64,000 nucleotides of DNA. It comes from Caldora sp965222765 (GTDB taxonomy: Bacteria > Cyanobacteriota > Cyanobacteriia > Cyanobacteriales > Coleofasciculaceae). Below are positions 8,772-18,105 of this stretch, one piece after another. How positions within the stretch are numbered: the stretch's first letter is position 1; the number at the start of each line of letters is the position of its first letter. Location: positions 33,055 through 97,054 of the forward strand of contig CBDCVG010000042.1 of the NCBI GenBank assembly GCA_965222765.1. The letters are read 5' to 3'. Both the position numbers and the translations under genes were made by a program. Under the pieces are notes generated by a model. It had not been told where the DNA came from. It made no database searches and was given only the letters and a program-made list of their open reading frames with translations.

Positions 8772-9160
8772 TTTTCTTGATAGATCATAATATTGAGGGG
8801 CAGTCACTCATGCTGTTCGGAAGTATTGTTTCTGAAGGATGGCTCGATACTTTACCAATCCGTTTTGTCTCCTTTGATGAAGTACAACTACCAATAACTA
8901 GCAGCGATCGTGTCGTATGGCAATTTGCTCAAGAGAATCAAATGATTTTGCTGACAGCTAACCGTAGTATGAAGGGTGAAGATTCCTTAGAGCAAGTTTT
9001 ACGAGAAGAATGCTTACCAACTTCTCTCCCTGTCGTTACTATTGCAAATGTCGATCGTATTGTTGAACGAGAATATCGAGAACAATGTGTTGATCGTTTG
9101 ATTGAGATTGCACTTTACATCGAGAATTATCTAGGTGTGAGTCGTTTATTTGTTCCGTAA
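8768..9160 (+). CDS. PIN-like (DUF5615-type) toxin candidate
   Basis: This 130-residue protein starts with GTG inside the DUF433 stop. It opens FLIDHNIEG, with the first acidic residue of PIN-like nucleases, and has FVSFDEVQLP, then SDRVVWQFAQENQMILLTAN, the typical 'D..vw..A...g.iLlT.n' of Mut7-C/DUF5615 domains. It is therefore probably an RNase toxin neutralised by the upstream partner. The second Asp of classical DUF5615 members (TaD) is replaced here by the LTANRSMKGEDS context, so activity may be weak. A hairpin follows 72 bases downstream. Confidence 0.78.
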   Translation: MIFLIDHNIEGQSLMLFGSIVSEGWLDTLPIRFVSFDEVQLPITSSDRVVWQFAQENQMILLTANRSMKGEDSLEQVLREECLPTSLPVVTIANVDRIVEREYREQCVDRLIEIALYIENYLGVSRLFVP

Positions 9161-9232
9161 CTCCTAGGTACTAAACATAGTTTCAATACCCCACAAGCAG
9201 CGTAAAATAATACCAGATTAATTTTATGATAT

Positions 9233-9252
9233 GGGCGCACGTCGGTGCGCCC
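9233..9252. terminator. Hairpin between convergent genes
   Basis: A perfect 8-bp stem GGGCGCAC/GTGCGCCC with a four-base loop sits between the toxin-antitoxin pair (+) and the subtilisin gene (-). There is no long T-run, so it is a candidate bidirectional terminator or a copy of the common cyanobacterial GGGCGCA palindrome. Confidence 0.55.
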
Positions 9253-9267
9253 TAAACCAAAATATTG

Positions 9268-11094
9268 CTATTGTTCCCTACTAGCTAAAGAGGCAAGCCC
9301 TAAGCAAAGCAAAGCATTGACAACTAGGAACGAGCGAGCGGCAATACCATCTCCAAGCCACATCAAACTGGGAGAGAAGAAAGCACTCACCGCCAAACAA
9401 CTAGCTACACCGAGAGTAGAGCCAATTGCCAACCACTTCAACTGAGGATGTCCAAGGAATAAAACTACTAACACCAGCGGAATCAGCACACTGGCAAATA
9501 TCGGGTTTAAAGCACTACTACCTTGAATCGCTCCCCCCAACTCAGGAATAGAACTACCCATGACTCGGAATGGCCATTGGGGTAAATCAAAGATGTAGAA
9601 ACCTTTGAGGAAGAACAAACCACTGCTACCAGCAATTAAACCACTCGTCAGAGACCAACCCCAAGCAAAGGTCAAATAATTCCGCAAGAACCAGGCAAGC
9701 AGGTAGGAACCCACCACCATCAAAATCTTCGGCATTAAGGCGACTACACCACCATCAAACCAAAACCGGAGATTGAGATAGCCATTCTCACTGAGCCAGC
9801 GGAAGAAATCACGGAAGTTAATTTGTCCTCCCATCGCTAGCTTGACAGCATTAGCAGCATCTAGATGTCCGGCTCCAAAGTGGTTCAAAGGATCTTCTTC
9901 CACAGTGCGGGTAGATTGCTGAAGCACAGCCAACACTTCATCTGGTTCCGTAATACCAGCGGCTTTGACTAAAGCAGCAACTCCAGCAACATGGGGAGCT
10001 GCCATGCTAGTACCCTGAAAGCTAGCAAAAACTGGTTCGCCGGTTTGGGGATCGATCGTATTTTGCAAAATCTTACCACCTTCACTACCCCCAGGAGCTG
10101 AAATATCCACACCAGCACCAAAGTTAGAGTAAGGTGCTTTATCTCCCACTGCGTCTATGGCAGAGACGCCGATAACATGAGAATAACGAGCTGGATAGGA
10201 AGCGCTATTACTGTTAGCATTACCTGCTGCGGCAACAATAACTACACCTTTGTTGTAGGCATAGTCAATAGCTTCTGCCATCACCTGGCTCTCACCAGCA
10301 CCACCCAAACTCATATTGATTACATCAGCACCATTGTCAGCAGCAAAGCGAATTGCTTCAGCAATATCTGCAACAGTACCACCACCGCTAGCACCTAAGA
10401 CTTTCAAAGGCATGAGGCTAGCTTCGTAAGCAACCCCCGCCACCCCATAGCCATTGTTCGTAGATTGAGCAATTGTACCAGCAACATGGGTTCCGTGACC
10501 TTGGTCATCAGAGGCATCGACTTTATCGTTAACAAAGTCATAGCCTTCAACAAGTTTTGTATCCCGCAAATCAGGAACAGCACTGATACCAGTATCGATT
10601 ACCGCAACAGTGATGCCATTTCCTTTCGTTTCGTCCCAAGCAGATTCTATATTGATATTGTGCAGATTCCACTGCTTGTTGTAGTAAGGGTCATTAGGTC
10701 CTCTAAGAGAAGGATTGACCCTAGAGTTGTTTTGCTTAGAGGTAATAGCTGACAAATTGTCATTGATTGGCTCCGGCAAACCGTAGACATAATTCGGCTC
10801 AATAAATTCTGTTTGCTTCAAGAGTGCTGACTTTTTCAGGGTATTGAGCAATTGCTGGTCACCCTCTAAGATGTATATATTGTCAGCAGTGGAAAATTCG
10901 CTATTGAGCTTCAGTTTGATGTTGTACTGTTGCGCGATCGCTTCTACTTGTTCTTGTATCTGAGCTGCTGGGATATCTTCCCTAAAGTCCAAAACAATCG
11001 ACTGATATTGCCCTTGGTTGGCTAAACCTTTAAAGTTAAACAAGGCAAAACCTAGCCCGAAGATGAATAAACACGCTAAGAGAAACTTTTTCAT
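9268..11094 (-). CDS. S8 (subtilisin) serine protease with C-terminal membrane domain
   Basis: This 608-residue protein has, in order, a signal peptide (1-25), an I9-like propeptide (~30-105), the subtilisin domain (~135-415) and a C-terminal block of about four hydrophobic helices (~440-608). The catalytic triad is Asp167 (VAVIDTGI), His200 (GHGTHVAG) and Ser363 (GTSMAAPHVAG), with oxyanion Asn292 (AAAGNANS). It should be exported and then held in a membrane by the C-terminal helices, an architecture less common than secreted subtilisins. It is a single gene, convergent with the DUF433/PIN pair. Confidence 0.93.
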   Translation of the reverse strand: MKKFLLACLFIFGLGFALFNFKGLANQGQYQSIVLDFREDIPAAQIQEQVEAIAQQYNIKLKLNSEFSTADNIYILEGDQQLLNTLKKSALLKQTEFIEPNYVYGLPEPINDNLSAITSKQNNSRVNPSLRGPNDPYYNKQWNLHNINIESAWDETKGNGITVAVIDTGISAVPDLRDTKLVEGYDFVNDKVDASDDQGHGTHVAGTIAQSTNNGYGVAGVAYEASLMPLKVLGASGGGTVADIAEAIRFAADNGADVINMSLGGAGESQVMAEAIDYAYNKGVVIVAAAGNANSNSASYPARYSHVIGVSAIDAVGDKAPYSNFGAGVDISAPGGSEGGKILQNTIDPQTGEPVFASFQGTSMAAPHVAGVAALVKAAGITEPDEVLAVLQQSTRTVEEDPLNHFGAGHLDAANAVKLAMGGQINFRDFFRWLSENGYLNLRFWFDGGVVALMPKILMVVGSYLLAWFLRNYLTFAWGWSLTSGLIAGSSGLFFLKGFYIFDLPQWPFRVMGSSIPELGGAIQGSSALNPIFASVLIPLVLVVLFLGHPQLKWLAIGSTLGVASCLAVSAFFSPSLMWLGDGIAARSFLVVNALLCLGLASLASREQ

Positions 11095-11215
11095 GGCGAC
11101 CTTGATACCTTTGCGCCTCTATAGTCATTACATTAACCTTATCTTAGCTGTTTGGCATTATATAGCGTTTCCATCTGGGTCATAAACACTATATACTTTT
11201 GAGCTCCTTACTCTA

Positions 11216-11984
11216 TTAGATTTCATCAGGGTTAATTCCTGCCTGTCGCAAACGCTGAGCCAACCGTTCAGCGCGTTGACTTTCTCGTTCAGCACGCTGA
11301 CTTTCTTGTTCAGCATCAGTGAGAATCCAGTTACCGTCGCTGTCGTACCAACGTAGCCACTGTCTTGTTCGTTCCTGATATTCTCCCCGCCATAGTCCCA
11401 ATCCTAACTGCAAACCTGCCAACCAAACTCGCTCCTGAGTCAATGCCTGTTTTCGGTAGTGAGTCCCAGCCAATTGAAACACCTGCAATTCATTGGTGAG
11501 GCGATCGAATATGATGTAGTAGGGAATACCTAAAATTTGCTCGTAAACTTCCCATTTTGTAGGGGGTTTTCGGTTACGTTCTGTTTCCCCTAAGTCTTCA
11601 GCGCGGGTGCTGGGAGAGAGGAATTCGATCGCAACAGTCGGACGTACTCCCTCCTGCCAAGTGACGTAGCTGAGGCGCAACTCTCGCTCTTCGTAAAATT
11701 GCGATACTCCCAGAACAGCAAACCAATCAGGACGCTTGTACCAACTGTGATGTTGAGGATCATAGTACAAATTCAAGTCGCTGGCAGAGAAGATACGATC
11801 GCTTGGATAATGGGGGGGGTCGAAAGGTTGCTGAACAAAGTTGTGCCTGCAACAGATGAAATTGATCGGGCAAACCTGGTTCCTCCGGATCTTCACTGGG
11901 TAGATCATACATGGTGGGGAGGATTTCTTTCGGGGAACAGGGTGGATTGACTTGCTTGGTGGAGGATTCAACTTTGACACTCAT
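11216..11984 (-). pseudogene. Uma2-family (DUF820) nuclease-like gene, frameshifted copy
   Basis: This is a near-identical copy of the intact gene at 12263-13012. The N-terminus (MSVKVESSTKQVNPPCSPKE, start 11984) and the rest (SASDLNLYYDPQHHSWYKRP onward) lie in different frames. The break is an eight-G tract at 11812-11819 where the intact copy has seven. This copy also has one extra ESQRAER unit (21 bases) near the 3' end. Uma2 proteins are PD-(D/E)XK-like, often expanded in cyanobacteria, with no settled function. The tract could be a phase-variable switch, a dead copy or a sequence error. Confidence 0.82.
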
Positions 11985-12069
11985 AGTTAATACTTTGGTG
12001 CATTTAAATTTTAGGCTGAGGTTTATGGTGAAATGCGCAATAACTCTCAATATTTAGTATCACTCAGCT

Positions 12070-12240
12070 CAATTCTAATGAAGCGTCCTTTGTTATTAGT
12101 GCGATCGCACTTAACTTATGCGATGGTATATTCTTGAAAGAGCGTAACCAAGTACGCATTGGCGATCGACACTTAGAGCTATGAAACATCTAGACCTAAC
12201 TCAAGCTCGCACTATATGCAGAAATCCGCAAAGATTTTGA
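12070..12240 (+). pseudogene. Decayed copy of the RelE/antitoxin module with the toxin body deleted
   Basis: Bases 12070-12136 match 18333-18399 (3 differences by eye) and 12136-12206 match 18686-18756 (4 differences). The 286 bases between those blocks at 18.4 kb, which encode most of the RelE toxin, are missing here. What remains is the promoter-proximal sequence joined to the toxin tail (KERNQVRIGDRHLEL) and the overlapping antitoxin start MKHLDLTQ, which then runs into unrelated sequence and a stop at 12238. It is a deletion scar of the same module. Confidence 0.75.
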
Positions 12241-12262
12241 GTTGATTCTCCGCTACATTACC

Positions 12263-13012
12263 CTATTCGATTTCATCGGGGTCGATTCCCGCTTGTCGCA
12301 AACGCTGAGCCAACCGTTCAGCACGCTGACTTTCTCGTTCGGCATCAGTGAGAATCCAGTTACCGTCGCTGTCGTACCAACGTAGCCACTGTCTTTCTCG
12401 TTCCTGATATTCTCCCCGCCATAGTCCCAATCCTAACTGCAAACCTGGCAACCAAAGTCGCTCCTGAGTCAATGCCTGTTTTCGGTAGTGAGTCCCAGCC
12501 AATTGAAACACCTGCAATTCATTGGTGAGGCGATCGAATATGATGTAGTAGGGAATACCTAAAATTTGCTCGTAAACTTCCCATTTTGTCGGAGGCTTTC
12601 GGTTACGTTCTGTTTCCCCTAAGTCTTCAGCGCGGGTGCTGGGAGAGAGGAATTCGATCGCAACAGTCGGACGTACTCCCTCCTGCCAAGTGACGTAGCT
12701 GAGGCGCAACTCTCGCTCTTCGTAAAATTGCGATACTCCCAGAACAGCAAACCAATCAGGACGCTTGTACCAACTGTGATGTTGAGGATCGTAGTACAAA
12801 TTCAAGTCGCTGGCAGAGAAGATACGATTGCTTGGATAATGGGGGGGTCGAAAGGTTGCTGAACAAAGTTGTGCCTGCAACAGATGAAATTGATCGGGCA
12901 AACCTGGTTCCTCCGGGTCTTCACTGGGTAGATCATACATGGTGGGGAGGATTTCTTTCGGGGAACAGGGTGGATTGACTTGCTTGGTGGAGGATTCAAC
13001 TTTGACACTCAT
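12263..13012 (-). CDS. Uma2-family (DUF820) nuclease-like protein, intact copy
   Basis: This 249-residue protein has the Uma2 core: FSASDLNLYYDP, KRPDWFAVLGV, then RPTVAIEFLSPSTRAEDLGE, the PD-(D/E)XK-like strand pair, and YYIIFDRLTNELQVFQL. The C-terminus is a charged coiled coil (ESQRAERLAQRLRQAG). The family is abundant in cyanobacteria and is called a putative restriction-endonuclease-like family, but its role is not established. It has the full frame that the 11.2-kb copy has lost. The region immediately upstream (13013-13060) is also shared between the copies, so the duplication included the leader. Confidence 0.85.
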   Translation of the reverse strand: MSVKVESSTKQVNPPCSPKEILPTMYDLPSEDPEEPGLPDQFHLLQAQLCSATFRPPHYPSNRIFSASDLNLYYDPQHHSWYKRPDWFAVLGVSQFYEERELRLSYVTWQEGVRPTVAIEFLSPSTRAEDLGETERNRKPPTKWEVYEQILGIPYYIIFDRLTNELQVFQLAGTHYRKQALTQERLWLPGLQLGLGLWRGEYQERERQWLRWYDSDGNWILTDAERESQRAERLAQRLRQAGIDPDEIE

Positions 13013-13105
13013 GGTTAATACTGCATTTAAATTTTAGGCTGAGGTTTATGGTTTGAAGCTATTTTATATTCTTAACAATGACTATCTTACAAGATTGCGA
13101 ATGCA

Positions 13106-14156
13106 CTACTGAACTTCTTTGTATCCCTCAATTGACGCCATCAAAATATTTGCCAATGGGTGATCAATTGCTTCTTTTAAAGCTTCAGTCAATCCTGCTT
13201 TGATAGTAGAAATTAATCGCGCTTTTAGTGTAGGATTGTTCTCGATTTTGTCAGCAACTTCAGCAACTACAGCCATTTTTTCTTTATTGGTTGTGGTTGG
13301 GTATGCCTGTGAAAGTTGCTCTAGAAGTTGTTGAATCTCTACAGCAGCTTCAGCTAAATTTTGCTTTTGCTCAGGAGCATAGTTGTGCTGTGTGCCAATT
13401 GCCCCTCTATTGTCAACTGTTCCCTCTCCAACTATGGAATTCAAAAATCTGCCATTTTTTATCTTAATAGAAGGCACTTGTTCTTTTTTTTCCATCTCAA
13501 TAACTCGCAATGACTGGTCAATTTTCTGACTTTTGCTTCGTCCAAAAATATCTGTATGCTTAAGCTCTATAGTAAAGGGTACGCTGTTACCACTCTCAGA
13601 AGCTCGCACTGGCATTGAAAAATCAGTGCTGGTGTTTGCTGGCAAGTTTCCCAAAGAGATAGCTTGATGACATTGGACTGAACCAACTACCTCAAGGCTA
13701 ATGCTTCGTAAATCTGTTGAACTGACATTGGTTACTACTCCCTCCAATTTTTCCCATTGATTGAGAGGTAGTTTAGTAGTTCTGATTTGAATTTCAATTT
13801 TTGCCTCCGGTGGGGGTGGTGTCGCTACTTTTTTAACAGCAGTAACTTCAAGGCGCAAATCTCTTACACGCTGTACCCTCCCAAAACCATCACGATAGGA
13901 AAAGTTTGGGACTCGTCAACTCCCAAGTACCAACCTCTTTTGGCTTTACTATTATAATATGTCTGATCTGTTTACCAGGAGCTAGGTGAGCTGCTTCAAT
14001 TCGATCTGACCCTTTGAGAATGACAAGTTTACTTGGTAATGTCAACTTACAATCAAGATTGGTGAAAGTTTCGCTACTAGTATTGGTAAAGTAAATAGCC
14101 AGATCATTTGGTTGCTCAGCAATTAGCTTAGTTTGACCTAAAGTTACGTTAATCAT
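13106..14156 (-). pseudogene. Gene D of unrecognised operon: two Ig-like domains plus helical tail; frameshifted
   Basis: Two frames join at about 13903-13907. The upstream frame (MINVTLGQTKLI, 14156) ends WELTSPKLFLS-stop, while the other frame continues FSYRDGFGRVQRVRDLRLEV. Removing one base in CCCAAAC gives a continuous ~350-residue protein. Two beta-sandwich-like repeats end with related strings (FSYRDGFGR and HTDIFGRSK). They are followed by IKIKNGRFLNSIVGEG and a helical tail (NYAPEQKQNLAEAAVEIQQL to ASIEGYKEV) that I recall from many cyanobacterial proteins, often beside NTPase or effector domains. It is last in a minus-strand operon, 28 bases after gene C. The break may be real or an error. 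Confidence 0.65.
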
Positions 14157-14184
14157 CTTTCTATTTGTCAGTATTTTGTACGGT

Positions 14185-14619
14185 TTATTGATGATATTGT
14201 TGCCAACATTCTTCACAGTGATAAGCTTTTGCTTTGAGTTCTGTATAGCTAGGATTAAGACGTGCTAGCCATAACAGACGTAACAGATACGGAATAAGCA
14301 ACATAATCTGACTTTCTAGCTTTCTGAAATGCTTATTCGCTTTCAGAGATGTATTTTTTTGCCAGAATGAAGGTAGATGATCTCTAATTTTTTCTTCATC
14401 AAAACTGAAATCATTATCTAAAACTAATATTCGGTGCTTCTGGCATAGAGATTTACCACAGTGATGACATATTGCAGATACTTCGACTGGAACCTCTTTT
14501 TCTTTAACATGAGAAAACCAGAGGAATGATAAAAAGGGTGAAATTTGATTAACGGGGACTGTGACTTTATCAATGTCTTCTACTGCGCCACACTGCTCAC
14601 ACTGCCAACCTGCTGTCAT
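14185..14619 (-). CDS. Gene C of unrecognised operon: zinc cross-brace-like protein
   Basis: This is a 144-residue protein with three Cys/His clusters: CEQCG at the N-terminus, CHHCGKSLCQKH in the middle and YHCEECWQQYH at the end. The order C-x2-C ... C-x2-C-x4-C-x2-H ... H-C-x2-C resembles B-box/AN1-type zinc folds and is shared with the N-terminus of gene B (CYKCG, CHHCGKPMCAKH, FHCSDC), so the two are paralogous there. A hydrophobic segment (IMLLIPYLLRLLWLARL) near 105-120 may associate with membrane. GGAGGAA sits just before the ATG. It lies 23 bases after gene B. No named family was recognised. Confidence 0.75.
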   Translation of the reverse strand: MTAGWQCEQCGAVEDIDKVTVPVNQISPFLSFLWFSHVKEKEVPVEVSAICHHCGKSLCQKHRILVLDNDFSFDEEKIRDHLPSFWQKNTSLKANKHFRKLESQIMLLIPYLLRLLWLARLNPSYTELKAKAYHCEECWQQYHQ

Positions 14620-14642
14620 CGTTCCTCCTATAAATAGCTACT

Positions 14643-16589
14643 CTAATTCCTCTCCGTTGGTGATGATGGAGAAAAGCCTTTTAGATCTGGAGCTTCCTTG
14701 GTCTCGGATAATGGATCTAGGAGGTCTCGAATCAAATGGTCCAATTTTTCCCAGACGTTCTCAATTTTTTCTTCCATCTCCGGATTAGGATAAGTTCCCA
14801 TTACTTTCCGTTTAACTATAGTAACTGGAAAGGTTTGCCTAGTTTGACTGTTGGGCTCATGTCCTCTGACATGTAGCTTAAATTCAATTGGATAAATTCC
14901 ATCATACCATCGACCAGAAATCGTCCAAACGCGATTTGTAATATCTTCTTGCGCATTAATTGTCGGTTTTTGTTCGATGATTCGATTGATATAAAAACCT
15001 TGATCTGGATCACTCATTGCATCAGTGATTTTGATGATAGTTTTATAGTTTGGACTTATTTTATTGAATATCAACTCTTCGTTTTTATTCTTATCCTTCT
15101 CATTTTTGTTGGGTTCTGGAATTTCTCTAATATATTGATAGCGCAGCTTACTTAAGCTTAGTTTGAAGTTGGCATTAACTTCTGTACTAATGATTAATTT
15201 TTTTTGATTGTTTCCACTATTAAGTATAGGTTTTACCAGTTTGCCATTAGGAAAGTATACGTTCACATTCTTCAATCCCGAAACAGTACCTTTAAATACA
15301 ACTTTTATTTCTCCAGAAACAGAACTATCTAGTGGCTCAATCTGATTTTCAAATTCAACCTTTAGAGCACAGCGATGTTTGGGTAAATCTTGCTCAGAAA
15401 GCTGAACTTGCTTCCAGGTGATAGTTGAATCTTGTGGATCATAAACTCCATCATGACTTGACTTCTCTACTTCACCCCAGTCTCGAGTAAAGCTTAATTT
15501 TAAAAACTCAATTCTGTCAATTTCTAAATTCCATAATTCTTTCCATAATTCAGTGCTAGTATTCGTGTATTCTGGTTTAGTCCACTGAATCCCTATTTCT
15601 ATACCCCGCTGATCTGATCGCGGAAGGAAGGAAAGAACTAAGTGAATAGGGAAAAAATTTTGAGGAGGTGTCTCTAGTAAAGTATAGGAGAAGCTCTTTT
15701 GAATTATTCCCACATTCGGCTTGTCAACCGAAGCCTTCCGTTTTTGTAAAAGCATTACCCAAAGTAATGACAGCATAAAAGATTCAGTTCCCCTTAAAAC
15801 AACTAACTTGCAAAATGGGGATGCTCCCTTCAGGAGGGGCTGATTAATCACTCTGTCAATCAAGGAAATGACTGTATTATTATAATTGATAAAATCCTCA
15901 TGAGGATTTATAGAGCTATTAAACTTAATTCCTACTGAACCTTCCAGAGCAACGAAGCCTGCATGAAATTTTTTAGCTCTACTATATTCAGCTTTACGAT
16001 ATTTTTGGCGATATTTATCAAGGCGCTCGTAATCTGATTGATTAAGTCTTAGATTAATATCTAACTGACCTTTAGCGGGATCTGCTGTTACAGTATATTT
16101 TCCTTTGGCATCACAGGTTAGCCAAGCACTTAATCTTTCCTTGATATGAATGCTGTTAAACTGTGGAATTACGGGAAGTTCTCTCTCAGATTCAAGAGCT
16201 TTAATCTTTTTGTGTCGATTGCTGCAAACTCCATAAACAACTACTCCTGCCCCAAGACTAATCCCCAGAAGCTTGAAACCAAAACGATTATTGGGAATTG
16301 CTATTAAGCTAATCCCAATAAGTATAATTCCTGCTATAAATTTTTTCCAATCTTTACCCCAAACAATGTGAATGCAGTCGGAGCAATGAAAAGGCTCTTC
16401 TTGACTTTTTGTTAAGTCAAGCTCAGTAAATTCTCTACTTAGTAACTTTTCTTTATCACGCACTGAGGCAAAGAAGGTGTGTTTAGCACACATTGGTTTT
16501 CCACAGTGATGACATATGTATTCAACCTCAGTAGTTCCACATTTATAGCAGCGAGTGTTTGGTCCATATTCAATAAATTTAACTTCCAT
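14643..16589 (-). CDS. Gene B of unrecognised operon: zinc module, two membrane helices, beta-rich body
   Basis: This protein has 648 residues from the ATG at 16589. I prefer this start to one at 16661, which would overlap gene A by 56 bases. Residues ~12-75 form a Zn cross-brace-like module (RCYKCG, CHHCGKPMCAKHTFF, FHCSDC). Two hydrophobic helices follow (~82-125: FIAGIILIGISLIAI and FKLLGISLGAGVVVYGV). The long C-terminal part is beta-rich and aligns by eye with the C-terminal half of gene A (ITW/LEW, SGEIKVVF/KGEVEVEI, NFKLSL/SFELFL, WTISGRWYDGI/WLISAWRSEGV). Likely a membrane-anchored scaffold or sensor; no catalytic motif is visible. Confidence 0.75.
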   Translation of the reverse strand: MEVKFIEYGPNTRCYKCGTTEVEYICHHCGKPMCAKHTFFASVRDKEKLLSREFTELDLTKSQEEPFHCSDCIHIVWGKDWKKFIAGIILIGISLIAIPNNRFGFKLLGISLGAGVVVYGVCSNRHKKIKALESERELPVIPQFNSIHIKERLSAWLTCDAKGKYTVTADPAKGQLDINLRLNQSDYERLDKYRQKYRKAEYSRAKKFHAGFVALEGSVGIKFNSSINPHEDFINYNNTVISLIDRVINQPLLKGASPFCKLVVLRGTESFMLSLLWVMLLQKRKASVDKPNVGIIQKSFSYTLLETPPQNFFPIHLVLSFLPRSDQRGIEIGIQWTKPEYTNTSTELWKELWNLEIDRIEFLKLSFTRDWGEVEKSSHDGVYDPQDSTITWKQVQLSEQDLPKHRCALKVEFENQIEPLDSSVSGEIKVVFKGTVSGLKNVNVYFPNGKLVKPILNSGNNQKKLIISTEVNANFKLSLSKLRYQYIREIPEPNKNEKDKNKNEELIFNKISPNYKTIIKITDAMSDPDQGFYINRIIEQKPTINAQEDITNRVWTISGRWYDGIYPIEFKLHVRGHEPNSQTRQTFPVTIVKRKVMGTYPNPEMEEKIENVWEKLDHLIRDLLDPLSETKEAPDLKGFSPSSPTERN

Positions 16590-16605
16590 GTATTTTGTTT
16601 TTAGT

Positions 16606-18105
16606 TTATTTTTCAAGCTGCAATATTTCAAATTTCTCGCGAAGTCCTTTTTGCAGAACATTAATTTTTTGAATCAGCTTATGACTGCTACGAGGAAACT
16701 GCCCTAGAAGATACATAATCAAATTGCCACTTTGATCTTTAACGTCGTATTTTACAGTACGCCTATCAGTTTCTTTTTCTATTGAGTATTCCTTTCCTCG
16801 TATAAGTATCCACAACAGCATAGTGTCTACTCCTTCTGAACGCCATGCTGAGATGAGCCATCGCCATTCTTTGCCATCATCAGTTGAAGTTGGATTTAGT
16901 TGTCTTTCTTTAAGGTCAAATCCTTGATAATTTAGTTCATTTACTATGATTAGTATAGAATCCTCATTCGGTATAATATTACCGAATTGAAGCTTTTGTA
17001 AAATCGAACAACTTCTTTTTTTAAAAGCTTCATCCAGAAATAATTCAAAACTGGTATTTAAACGAGTATTTAATTGTGTCAATTTTGGATTATGTTTGCC
17101 AACTTGATTATTATGAAAACCGTAAAATCTTACTTGTAGACCAGATAATAATTGTTCTGGAATCTCAACTTCTACCTCTCCTTTTAAACTGGGTTGCTGG
17201 TAAAGTTCTCCTGGTTGTCCAATCCAAACCAACATATTTTGAGTGTAAGTCTGCCACTCTGAATCCGAGTTTGTGGATTCTTCCTTTTTCATCAAAGCAT
17301 TATTATTTTGACTATCAGCAGTCCATTCTAAACTGTTATTAATAGGATTATAGCGAATATTATCATACTTGTAGTCTTTGCCAATACAAAAACTTAAGCT
17401 CTCAATAGAAGTGATAGTAGGCCATTCCAAAGATAATCTTTTAACCTTAGGACATAAGTTATGGTGTAAATCTATAGGAAGAACAACTCTAACTGTGATC
17501 TCTAGAATTAACTGACCATTTAAGGGATGATCACTTCTATCATATAGGTGTCTATCAATTCTTTTTCCCAAATTTTCTGCTTCTGTTTCGTCTAAATTAC
17601 CTAATAGTCTAGGATCAGGCAAATTAATTAGGAAAATATCATCATCTAGTACATTTATATATATCTTAATTGGTTGTAATTCAGGATTGCCCGGTTGGTA
17701 GCTATGATCGAGAATGCAAAGATGACGTTCTTGGCATAGTTGCTCGTGTTGGATTTGCTCGTTAATAACAGGAATTTTTAATGGTATCGACCCGTATGGC
17801 TTAGCTTGAAGTAGTAAATTATCCAAGTCTGTCCTGTCATACCCTTTCATCACCAGATATCCGATTATCGCATTTTTATTTTTTGGTTGATTAGGAGAAT
17901 CATCGTTGATTTGTTGGATAACGTCTTGGTAAGCTTCGCGCTTGAAGTAATCATGCCCATCATAAGGCACAGTAATTTCAATCTTCCCACTCGGCTTTTC
18001 TTTTTGTTTAAAGGAGTGATTTTTTGAGATCTCTTGCTCATAGGAATAAGTTTCTGTCAGCTTGATGCTCTTTGGCACTGCTCTTGCGTAGATATCTCTT
18101 GTCAT
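16606..18105 (-). CDS. Gene A of unrecognised operon: soluble beta-rich protein
   Basis: This is a 499-residue protein without membrane helices or signal peptide, first in the 13.1-18.1 kb operon. GGAG lies 10 bases before the ATG. The N-terminal ~200 residues (MTRDIYARAVPKSI, PYDGHDYFKREAYQDV, LLGNLDETEAENLGKRID) match nothing I know. Residues ~200-450 are homologous by eye to the body of gene B, including paired blocks around RLSLEWPTITSIESLSF and the LNPTSTDDGKEWRWLISAW region. Gene B begins 17 bases downstream. The two probably pair or interact; function unknown. Confidence 0.75.
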   Translation of the reverse strand: MTRDIYARAVPKSIKLTETYSYEQEISKNHSFKQKEKPSGKIEITVPYDGHDYFKREAYQDVIQQINDDSPNQPKNKNAIIGYLVMKGYDRTDLDNLLLQAKPYGSIPLKIPVINEQIQHEQLCQERHLCILDHSYQPGNPELQPIKIYINVLDDDIFLINLPDPRLLGNLDETEAENLGKRIDRHLYDRSDHPLNGQLILEITVRVVLPIDLHHNLCPKVKRLSLEWPTITSIESLSFCIGKDYKYDNIRYNPINNSLEWTADSQNNNALMKKEESTNSDSEWQTYTQNMLVWIGQPGELYQQPSLKGEVEVEIPEQLLSGLQVRFYGFHNNQVGKHNPKLTQLNTRLNTSFELFLDEAFKKRSCSILQKLQFGNIIPNEDSILIIVNELNYQGFDLKERQLNPTSTDDGKEWRWLISAWRSEGVDTMLLWILIRGKEYSIEKETDRRTVKYDVKDQSGNLIMYLLGQFPRSSHKLIQKINVLQKGLREKFEILQLEK

